Source: Aerococcus sp. Group 1 (GTDB lineage Bacteria > Bacillota > Bacilli > Lactobacillales > Aerococcaceae). Taken from it: 64,000 nucleotides of DNA. Positions 8,246-14,874 of this stretch are shown in pieces. Positions within the stretch are counted from its first letter, which is position 1. Each line of letters opens with the position of its first letter. A program made the position numbers and the translations under genes. The stretch covers positions 1,860,001 through 1,924,000 of the forward strand of contig NC_015278.1 of NCBI RefSeq assembly GCF_000193205.1. Direction: 5' to 3'. The notes under the pieces were generated by a model. The model was given only the letters and a program-made list of their open reading frames with translations, ran no database searches and was not told where the DNA came from.

Positions 8246-8470
8246 TTATACTATATCATAAACTAACAACCAATCGTCTGTAATGTGCAACTCACGAACG
8301 CCCTGCCAATCACCGCTTAAAGCGTGATCTTTATACTTTGTCTTAAGCAAATCTTTGTCTTGAGTTTGCAAAGCTTGAACAGCTTCCTTAACTTTTATCA
8401 TATCAAAATGTTTTTTCTGATACTTTTTAAATCGTCTTTTAAATTTAGGCGATTGAACAATCTTAAACAT
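8246..8470 (-). CDS. yafQ: YafQ-family mRNA interferase toxin, shortened at the C-terminus
   Basis: RelE/ParE-superfamily toxin that cuts mRNA on the ribosome. The 74 residues carry the family hallmarks DHALSGDWQGVRELHITDDW, containing the conserved H..G.w...rELHi..DW block. YafQ proteins normally run about 90 residues and end with a G-S-H-x-x-L-F segment supplying a catalytic histidine and phenylalanine. Here a stop follows LLVYDIV, so that segment is missing and toxicity is doubtful. The start overlaps the antitoxin gene by eight bases, the usual arrangement. Confidence 0.8.
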   Translation of the reverse strand: MFKIVQSPKFKRRFKKYQKKHFDMIKVKEAVQALQTQDKDLLKTKYKDHALSGDWQGVRELHITDDWLLVYDIV

Positions 8471-8720
8471 CGGCGTTCATCGCTTCCCACCAGTCTTCCA
8501 CACTTTCAAAAGTTTCGCCTTTGCCTTGCTCGATTTCAGCTAGCGCTTCTTGAATGCTGGTACGCTTAACGTCAAAAGGAATCCCTTGACAAGCATTAAC
8601 TTTCTTTAGATACATTGTGATCGCTGTAGACATGTCAAGGCCCAAATCATCAAAAATAGCCTGTGTATTTTTCTTTAGATCTTCATCAACCCGAACATTA
8701 ATAACGGCTTTTTTAGACAT
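8463..8720 (-). CDS. dinJ: DinJ/RelB-family antitoxin
   Basis: 85 residues. The N-terminal ribbon-helix-helix (KAVINVRVDEDLKKNTQAIF, then GLDMSTAITMYL) is characteristic of RelB/DinJ antitoxins, which bind their own promoter; the acidic C-terminal tail (EQGKGETFESVEDWWEAM) would wrap the toxin. AGGAGG-like sequence precedes the ATG at 8720. It is paired and overlapping with the shortened YafQ at 8246-8470. The RHH part looks intact, so the pair may still autoregulate even if the toxin is dead. Confidence 0.88.
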   Translation of the reverse strand: MSKKAVINVRVDEDLKKNTQAIFDDLGLDMSTAITMYLKKVNACQGIPFDVKRTSIQEALAEIEQGKGETFESVEDWWEAMNADV

Positions 8721-8785
8721 GCTTATCCCTCCTTTGTATACATTGTATGCACATTAGATATACAAGTAAACCTTTATACCCTATC

Positions 8786-8874
8786 TTTAGAATTGGTCTG
8801 ACGCGGGAAAAACTCATACTCGATATCTTTAAAATCGACATACACAGGATCACCCCCGCATGTACGGGAAAAAG
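8786..8874. CRISPR. Remnant repeat-spacer-repeat unit, type I-E-like
   Basis: A well-formed 28-base repeat (8847-8874, core CACCCCCGCATGTACGGGAA) is preceded by exactly 33 bases (8814-8846). Before those comes a block whose 3' end, CGGGAAAAAC, equals the repeat end, while its 5' half has decayed (8786-8813). Repeat 28 plus spacer 33 is the type I-E geometry. No leader or cas gene is in the window. Confidence 0.5.
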
Positions 8875-8887
8875 ACTAAAGCTTTTC

Positions 8888-9187
8888 CTAGTATTTATAA
8901 TTCTCTAAACGTTTGGTTTGTGTCTGGCCGCGATGCAAGAAATAACAAGGCCGACCCTTATGTTCACTCAAGGAGCCCAGCTGTTCCTGGCAATTCGGAC
9001 ATAATAGGGCCTTGTCGCGTCGGCCAAAGTCATATTCAGCTTCAATAATCCGGTGAATTTGTAATTTAATCAGATTACCACGGCCAACCTTCCAATAAAC
9101 ACATAAATCATGCTTGCAGTGCATGCAAGACACTAAGAGTGGGTGGGCATTCTTTATTTTTCCTGTCCTAGAATTTTGATAAGTCAT
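8888..9187 (-). CDS. Small zinc-ribbon protein of unknown function
   Basis: About 99 residues with two CxxC knuckles, CMHCKHDLC near residue 22 and LCPNCQEQLG near residue 62, which should bind one zinc. A basic tyrosine-rich tail follows. The start is ATG 9187 or the adjacent ATG 9190; GAGGGG upstream fits 9187 slightly better. I recognise no family. It lies between the CRISPR remnant and the Nudix gene, same strand as the latter. Confidence 0.6.
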   Translation of the reverse strand: MTYQNSRTGKIKNAHPLLVSCMHCKHDLCVYWKVGRGNLIKLQIHRIIEAEYDFGRRDKALLCPNCQEQLGSLSEHKGRPCYFLHRGQTQTKRLENYKY

Positions 9188-9231
9188 CATTCCCCTCACT
9201 CCCTCCTTACTTAGTTAATAAACTGTTTTCT

Positions 9232-9852
9232 TTAATCAAATTGAGTCTGCCAATTCTCACTACGATAAGCTTGAAAGCACATAGCAATTTGTTCTGCTGT
9301 GGTTCGTTCTGGATCCAGATCTGGCAATTGGTCGGCTTTAAAGTACTGACTGTCACTGGTTTCAATATTATCTTGGTAATGCCCACCTAAATCCTCACAA
9401 AGATAAAATATCTTCACAATACTATAAGCGTAGGGAGGTTGGTTATGTTTATCGCGATCTTGGACAGCGATTACCGATTTTACCCTAACCTCACGACCAG
9501 CTTCTTCCTTGGCCTCTTTAACTGTATTTTTCATCGGAGACATATTCATCTCACACCAGCCCCCAGGCAAAGACCATAAACCATTGCGTTCTTTGACCAA
9601 TAAGATCTCATCATTTTGAATAATGGCTGCCCGAGTATCCACTTTCGGGGTTTGGTATCCTTCATCCCCACAAAAGAGATCTTGAACTTTTTGCCAGCTT
9701 AGCTGAGTTTTCTTTGCCATAATTTCGGCTGCAATATCGCGAATCCGTTGGTAACGCTCTCGGTCAAAATCATCCCGCCCATAATGCAAACCCGCCTGGG
9801 CAATACTTTGTAGTTCAATGGCTATCTCGACTAATTTGTCTACTTCATCCAT
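9232..9852 (-). CDS. Nudix hydrolase with N-terminal helical domain
   Basis: Hydrolyses a nucleoside-diphosphate-linked substrate. Residues 1-60 match the helical N-terminal domain found before some Nudix domains (NUDIX_N, as in Bacillus YjhB). The Nudix box is LPGGWCEMNMSPMKNTVKEA then KEEAGREV. The last part (KE..KEEAG) is standard, while the usual first Glu position is Met, as in several members of this subfamily. Start ATG 9852 is supported by AAAGGGTG upstream. Substrate is not predictable. Confidence 0.85.
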   Translation of the reverse strand: MDEVDKLVEIAIELQSIAQAGLHYGRDDFDRERYQRIRDIAAEIMAKKTQLSWQKVQDLFCGDEGYQTPKVDTRAAIIQNDEILLVKERNGLWSLPGGWCEMNMSPMKNTVKEAKEEAGREVRVKSVIAVQDRDKHNQPPYAYSIVKIFYLCEDLGGHYQDNIETSDSQYFKADQLPDLDPERTTAEQIAMCFQAYRSENWQTQFD

Positions 9853-9900
9853 CACGGTCACCCTTTCTTTATTTCTTTAAGCTTAGCGATCCAAATAGAA

Positions 9901-9932
9901 AAAACAAGCCAGGCCTTATAGCTTAGCTTGCT
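9901..9932 (-). terminator. Weak terminator after the membrane protein gene
   Basis: On the minus strand CAAGC and GCTTG flank a 16-base loop and are followed by six T residues. The stem is short, so confidence is modest. Confidence 0.4.
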
Positions 9933-9953
9933 TCTCACTTTAAACTCATTTAT

Positions 9954-11279
9954 CTATCGGTCTTTTAATTTATCCAACCCAGTAAATTTCACTAAGTCTG
10001 TGGAATAAATCCTCCGATTGATGACCCGGGTGGAACCCTTCTCGTATTGGTTATTAAAATAGTCAAAATAAGTCCCCGGGGTCATCACTCCCACCATGAG
10101 GAATTGGTCCAAGCCAATAGCTCCAATAATTTCATCACAGAAGAGGACACAATTACTCCCAAAAACAAAATAGGTCTTATATTGACCGGATTTAAACTTA
10201 TACATGGCACAATCGGTTGCCCGCTTCAAACGTCCGCCAAAGGAATCCCACTGGCTCTCAGTTTCTGGCGCCCAGGGGACCAGTAAGTCATCGATTTCGG
10301 CTAATTTTGCTTCTAAGGCTTCCTTCTGCTCTTGGTTCAATTCAATATCATACTCAAAAATAGTAATCCCATTTTCCAATTCAAATTCGATACTCTTCTG
10401 ATGGTCAATCTTACACAAGACCCCTTCCCCAATCGCCCGGAATAAATGCCCCGAATCGACGTCATGGTTGCCATAAGAATAAACCGTCCCATGGTAGGCA
10501 ATATTTAAGTGCCCGATTAAGTCGAGATGAGCATTGGAGGTTTGTACTAAGACCTGCAGGCTGTCGACCGCACCTGTTTCATTTTCTTCCATGTAGTCAT
10601 GGTAGGCACTACTAAAGGCAAGTTCATCCTCTACTTCTTGGCGGATAAAGTGATTTAATTTATTGGCTAAGCGATTAGGTTCCAACAAATTAAAAACAAT
10701 CGGTACTGGGAAACGAAAACGACGCTTGATCTCTTGGTCTTGCTCGCGATTAGGTAGATTTTTTCTGGCATCGGAAATGTAAGTCAAGCCAATAAAGACC
10801 AGGTAGAGACCTAACCAGAAGAGCACATTATGGTCTTGGATCGGTAAAAATAAACTCGCCAGACCAAAAATCAAGTGCACCAAAGCAAATAAGAGTCGCT
10901 TGAGTCGATCAGGGACATGGTCCATCCGCATTAGGCAATAAGTCACAAAGGAAACCAGGCCCATGAGTAATTGATAAATACCAATTATCCGCATCAGAAA
11001 GTAGGTCGATGAAATAGGAAAAGACAACATGACGAATGCAACGAGCACTTGCCCCAGGGCTACAAAGAGTTGGAAGAGCCGATTCTTAGCTCCGTTAGCA
11101 TTTTTATCAAAGATCACCTGTGATAGTATGCGAAAGATCCCTTGTAAGCCAATGATCCAAGCTACTAAATTATTCAATCGTAATAAAGCCTGTCCCTGCC
11201 ACAAAATAAAGGCGAGTCCAGCTAGTATCCAGAGAATCCCCGAAATAAGATGAGAAATCTCCCATTTATTTGCTTTCAA
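9954..11279 (-). CDS. Membrane protein: DUF308/HdeD-like half plus permuted NlpC/P60-like half
   Basis: 441 residues starting at a TTG (11279) after GAAGGCGGTGG. Residues 1-175 hold about six membrane helices in the pattern of HdeD/DUF308 proteins. Residues about 245-420 look like a circularly permuted NlpC/P60 (papain-fold) domain: GHLNIAYHGTVYSYGNHD, with a candidate catalytic His257, followed about 120 residues later by FVFGSNCVLFCDEIIGAIG, with candidate Cys377. Permuted members include lipid-acting enzymes. The gene lies 64 bases downstream of sqdX on the same strand and may belong to the sulfolipid operon. The domain call is by eye. Confidence 0.55.
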   Translation of the reverse strand: MKANKWEISHLISGILWILAGLAFILWQGQALLRLNNLVAWIIGLQGIFRILSQVIFDKNANGAKNRLFQLFVALGQVLVAFVMLSFPISSTYFLMRIIGIYQLLMGLVSFVTYCLMRMDHVPDRLKRLLFALVHLIFGLASLFLPIQDHNVLFWLGLYLVFIGLTYISDARKNLPNREQDQEIKRRFRFPVPIVFNLLEPNRLANKLNHFIRQEVEDELAFSSAYHDYMEENETGAVDSLQVLVQTSNAHLDLIGHLNIAYHGTVYSYGNHDVDSGHLFRAIGEGVLCKIDHQKSIEFELENGITIFEYDIELNQEQKEALEAKLAEIDDLLVPWAPETESQWDSFGGRLKRATDCAMYKFKSGQYKTYFVFGSNCVLFCDEIIGAIGLDQFLMVGVMTPGTYFDYFNNQYEKGSTRVINRRIYSTDLVKFTGLDKLKDR

Positions 11280-11343
11280 ACAGCCACCGCCTTCTACACA
11301 CAATTCTTCAACCTCAATATTAGAGTGTCCTCACTCTATTTGA

Positions 11344-12462
11344 TCAATTCTTTTCTAGGACTGACTCATAGATATCTACCATAGCCCGTGAGGCATTCTC
11401 CCAGGAAAATTGCTTGGCATAGTCCTGTCCCCTGACCACAACATTCTCTACCACTTCTTCTTGATCTAAAAGAGCCAAGCATTGATCCAGGGAATCCAGG
11501 TCATCTTGTTGGTAGATCAGCCCATTGTCTAAATGTTTAATTTGTTCCTTAGTGGGTGCCGATTCAGCAGCAATCACCGGCAAACCTGAAGCCATGGCTT
11601 CAGTAATCACTAAGCCCAAGGTTTCACTTACCGAGGGAAAGATAAAGGCATCAGCACTTGCATAAGCCGCTGACAGTTACCCACCATGCAAGAAGCCGGT
11701 AAAAGTCACTGGCAAATGGGCAAATTTTTCTTCCAAGTTCGCTTTTTCTGGACCATCTCCTACAATGGCTAAGTTGACATCATCGCGAGTTTCTAACCAT
11801 GGAAGTAAGCTATCAATTTCCTTTTCTGCAGCCACCCGACCGACAAAGAGCAATAGCTTATCCCTCTTTGAATCAGCCGTCAACCGTTGACGCATCTTTT
11901 CTGAATAGAATTTAGGGTCACGCTGGTCTAAGTCCACTCCCTTAGGCAGAATGACTAAGTTCTCAATGGCATTGTCATCCAATAAGTCATACATGGCCTG
12001 GCTGGTCACCATATTAGCCGCAGCTAAATTATGCCAGTGGCGCAAATAGGACCAAATCACCGGAGATAAAACATCCAAATGATAATAAGCAAGATATTGA
12101 GGAACATTGGTATGGAAGCTAGCCACTAAAGGAATGTCCATCTTCACCGCATAATGAATACCGGCTGCCGCAAAGCCCACTGGATTGACCGAGTGTACAA
12201 TATCTGGTTCATCAATTTCCAACTGCTTTTGAATATCCGTTGAGGGGATTGCCCAGGGACGGTAACGATAGAAAGGAAACCATACCGATTTAAAAGGAAT
12301 AATCAAAGCATCCTTATATTGGACGGGCATGTCCTCCATCTCGGGAGCGTAGATAAGCACTTCATGCCCGCAATCCAACATATAGTCAATGGCGTGAGTC
12401 AAACGGGTAACGACACCATCCGTTGCCGGCAAAAAGGTTTCCGTAATGATAACAATCTTCAT
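11344..12462 (-). pseudogene. sqdX: Sulfoquinovosyltransferase-like GT4 (SQDG synthase), interrupted by one stop codon
   Basis: GT4 glycosyltransferase that should transfer sulfoquinovose from UDP-sulfoquinovose to diacylglycerol at the membrane. The N-terminal half reads MKIVIITETFLPATDGVVTR, HSVNPVGFAAAGIHYA, FVGRVAAEKEIDSLLPWL. An in-frame TAA at 11677-11679 (codon 262) follows GFLHGG. The same frame resumes LSAAYASADAFIFPSVSETL then GLVITEAMASGLPV, the donor-binding E-x7-E region of SqdX. A single base change (GAA to TAA) explains it. It begins 4 bases after sqdB. The order and resemblance to cyanobacterial SqdX make SQDG synthase the best reading; a glucosyl-diacylglycerol synthase is the alternative. 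Confidence 0.75.
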
Positions 12463-12466
12463 GGCA

Positions 12467-13615
12467 TTACTTCCAAGATGGTGAATTCATGATCACTTCT
12501 TGGTGGGCACGGTCCTTGTTCTCTAAAGCCAAGTCCAATAGATTCTTGGTGACTTCATCGGTTAAGTAATGTGGATCAAGACCTAAGTCCTTCAACTCAG
12601 TCATCACGGCATTAAAATAATGTTCTTCTTCTTCCACACGAGGATTAGCCACATGATCAATGACAGGATTTAAGCCCATTTCTTTGGCCACTTTTTCCAC
12701 CTTATGGGCCATATCCATGACTGAGAATTGTTCCGTCATTTGGTTAAAGACACGGAACTCTCCTCGCTCAGCAGGGTTCAGAGCAGCAATTTCAATACAA
12801 CGAACGGTATCTTCGATATTGATAAAGCCTCGAGTTTGACCACCCTTACCATAAACCGACATTGGTAAGCCATTGGCGGTTTGAACCACAAAACGGTTAA
12901 AGACCGTCCCAAAGATGCCATCATAATCAAAGCGGTTGTAAAGGACAGGGTCCATAGCGGTTTCTTGGGTATTGACCCCATAAACGACTCCTTGGTTCAA
13001 ATCGGTTGCCCGAATTCCCCAAGACCGGCAAGCAAATTCAATATTATGAGAATCATGAACCTTGGTTAAATGATAGAAAGAACCTGGCTTCTTAGGATAA
13101 AGCATGCGGTCACGGCGGCCCTTGTGCTCAACCTCTAGCCAACCCTCCTCGATATCAATATTGGGCGTCCCATATTCTCCCATGGTGCCTAACTTAATCA
13201 AATGGCAATCCGGTGCATAGTCATGGATAGCGAAGAGCACATTTAAGTTCCCTAAAACATTATTGGCTTGGGTATAGCGGGCATGTTCAAGGTCAATCAT
13301 GGAATAAGGTGCAGAGCGCTGTTCTGCATAGTGAACAAAGGCTTCTGGCTGAAACTCTTGAAAGACAATAGAAATAAAATCATAGTGGTTTAAGTCGCCT
13401 TGGTAAACAGTAATATCTTTACCGGTTAATTCTCTCCATTTGTCAACACGTTCGTTGAGGGAGGCAATGGGCGTGATGGAATTGGAGTTGAGCTCCTTAT
13501 CGTATTGCCGACGCACTAAATTATCGACAATCGCCACATCATGACCCTGTTTGGATAGATATAAGGCGGTAGGCCAACCACAAAATCCGTCTCCACCTGC
13601 TACGATGATTCTCAT
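12467..13615 (-). CDS. sqdB: UDP-sulfoquinovose synthase
   Basis: SDR-family enzyme that converts UDP-glucose plus sulfite to UDP-sulfoquinovose (EC 3.13.1.1), the head-group donor of sulfolipid SQDG. The 382 residues follow the SqdB/SQD1 sequence closely: MRIIVAGGDGFCGWPTALYL (NAD site), VDNLVRRQYD, YAEQRSAPYSMID, LIKLGTMGEYGTPNIDIEEG, SFYHLTKVHDSHNIEFACRS (YxxxK active site), TDLNQGVVYG and VYGKGGQTRGFI. The start is ATG 13615, nine bases after GGAGG; a GTG six bases earlier is too close. It heads the sqdB-sqdX cluster. An intact SqdB is unusual in lactic acid bacteria. Confidence 0.93.
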   Translation of the reverse strand: MRIIVAGGDGFCGWPTALYLSKQGHDVAIVDNLVRRQYDKELNSNSITPIASLNERVDKWRELTGKDITVYQGDLNHYDFISIVFQEFQPEAFVHYAEQRSAPYSMIDLEHARYTQANNVLGNLNVLFAIHDYAPDCHLIKLGTMGEYGTPNIDIEEGWLEVEHKGRRDRMLYPKKPGSFYHLTKVHDSHNIEFACRSWGIRATDLNQGVVYGVNTQETAMDPVLYNRFDYDGIFGTVFNRFVVQTANGLPMSVYGKGGQTRGFINIEDTVRCIEIAALNPAERGEFRVFNQMTEQFSVMDMAHKVEKVAKEMGLNPVIDHVANPRVEEEEHYFNAVMTELKDLGLDPHYLTDEVTKNLLDLALENKDRAHQEVIMNSPSWK

Positions 13616-13680
13616 AATCACATTCCTCCATCATGAATATTTTTTAAATAATATAAATCCTTTAAACTAAATATAACACG

Positions 13681-13854
13681 ATGAATTTACTTTTCAAAAA
13701 ATATGATAAGGATTTTATGGAATCATTTTCTGCCATTAAGAGATCCCCTGTATATTCACTGAAGTCCCACCCTTTTCCTCAATATAAGTGGCAAGTCTTT
13801 TATGAAAGTTCAGCTGTAAAAGTGACCAAGGAAGAGCTGACAGAAGCTAATTAG
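13681..13854 (+). CDS. Candidate 57-residue ORF in the sqdB/rhodanese intergenic region
   Basis: ATG at 13681 opens a 57-codon frame beginning MNLLFKKYDKDFMESF and ending KVTKEELTEAN. Its composition (aromatic and charged residues, Lys/Glu-rich end) is protein-like rather than random, and it fills most of an otherwise empty 300-base gap. No Shine-Dalgarno site precedes it, and I recognise no domain. It may be a real small gene, a gene fragment, or chance. Confidence 0.3.
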   Translation: MNLLFKKYDKDFMESFSAIKRSPVYSLKSHPFPQYKWQVFYESSAVKVTKEELTEAN

Positions 13855-13926
13855 TTTATAAGTCGAGCTAAGTTTGTTATTCTATACTTAGTTAATGTGT
13901 TACATCGTTAAGAGGAGGTAATGAAT

Positions 13927-14229
13927 ATGAAAGAAGTTACTATTGAAGAATTTCATAATATTGTCGAAAATGAAGATGATCTTAATATTTTAGACGTTCG
14001 TCCTCGCGAACTCTATGAAGAAGGTCACGTGCCTGGAGCCAAGCATTTCCCTCTTTCACAAATTGAAGACCATCTTGATGAATTAGACAAAGACAAGCAT
14101 TACTATGCGATTTGCCATGATGGTAAAGGCTCTAAAAAAGCCACCGAAATTTTAGATGAACACGGTTTTGACGTCACCAACGTCGAAAAAGGCGTTCCAG
14201 ACTACCCAGGAGAGCTGGAAAAAGCTTAA
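13927..14229 (+). CDS. Single-domain rhodanese, copy 1 (altered active-site loop)
   Basis: Rhodanese-fold protein of 100 residues (start ATG 13927, seven to eight bases after AGGAGG; an ATG six bases earlier is too close to it). It contains NILDVRPRELYEEGHVPGAK (CH2A/B region) and the loop AICHDGKGSKKA with a candidate sulfur-carrying cysteine. The usual C-x-x-G-R-T/S loop is C-H-D-G-K-G-S here, so sulfurtransfer may be weaker or partner-specific. It is followed by a terminator and then a near copy at 14368, indicating local duplication. Confidence 0.88.
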   Translation: MKEVTIEEFHNIVENEDDLNILDVRPRELYEEGHVPGAKHFPLSQIEDHLDELDKDKHYYAICHDGKGSKKATEILDEHGFDVTNVEKGVPDYPGELEKA

Positions 14230-14253
14230 ATCAATAAAGCATAACATAACAGG

Positions 14254-14295
14254 AAAAAGCCATGCTAGCTTTCCAGCCGCCATGGCTTTTCTTTT
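14254..14295 (+). terminator. Terminator after rhodanese copy 1
   Basis: AAAAGCCATG (14255-14264) pairs with CATGGCTTTT (14281-14290), followed by CTTTT. Confidence 0.8.
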
Positions 14296-14367
14296 GGCAA
14301 TTCTAAATAAATGACGTATTTTGATAAGCAATAAATGAAAAAATAAGCAAATAAGAGGCAGTAAGTA

Positions 14368-14670
14368 ATGAAAGAAATTAGCAGTGATGCATTCTACCAA
14401 AAGATTAAAAACGGCGAAGAACCCAATGTGCTAGATGTTCGCGATCAAGCGGCTTATCAAGCAGGTCATGTTCCTGGGGCTAAACATTTCCCTCTCTCCC
14501 AAATCCAAGAAAATATGGATAAGCTCGATAAAGACAAACATTATTATGCGATCTGTAACAGTGGGAGAACCTCTAAACAAGCCAGCCAAATCCTAAGCCA
14601 GCACGGTTTTGATGTCACTAACGTTGAAAAAGGAACCCTTGGCTATCCAGGTAGCCTAGAAAAATCTTAA
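14368..14670 (+). CDS. Single-domain rhodanese, copy 2 (canonical loop)
   Basis: 100 residues, clearly homologous to the preceding gene along its length (shared HVPGAKHFPLSQI, DKDKHYYAIC, HGFDVTNVEKG). The active loop AICNSGRTSKQA is the canonical C-x-x-G-R-T-S type, so this copy should be a competent thiosulfate or persulfide sulfurtransferase in the cytoplasm. It has its own terminator (14698-14733), so each copy seems to be a separate unit. Confidence 0.9.
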   Translation: MKEISSDAFYQKIKNGEEPNVLDVRDQAAYQAGHVPGAKHFPLSQIQENMDKLDKDKHYYAICNSGRTSKQASQILSQHGFDVTNVEKGTLGYPGSLEKS

Positions 14671-14697
14671 AGTCAGTCGTGCCTTAATATAATCATT

Positions 14698-14733
14698 AAA
14701 AACATGCTGTCTTAGTGGCTAGCATGTTTTTTG
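14698..14733 (+). terminator. Terminator after rhodanese copy 2
   Basis: AAAACATGCT pairs with AGCATGTTTT (right arm 14721-14730) and a T-run follows. Confidence 0.8.
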
Positions 14734-14874
14734 TATTTCAAAAAATATTTATGTTTATTTAGCTTATCATATAAAATTTCAAAAAAATCTATACCCAATC
14801 GAGAATAAGTTTGGTAGGATAGTTATTATATCAGGCGATCAAGCTTAATAAACTTTTTAGAATGGAGCATGATT

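Noticed and set aside
8860..9048. Plus-strand frame over the zinc-ribbon gene
   Set aside because: It lies opposite a minus-strand gene with clear CxxC motifs and has no ribosome site or protein-like composition.
13622..13920. A riboswitch or T-box upstream of the rhodaneses
   Set aside because: No conserved core or terminator-like structure is visible; the gap is short and AT-rich.
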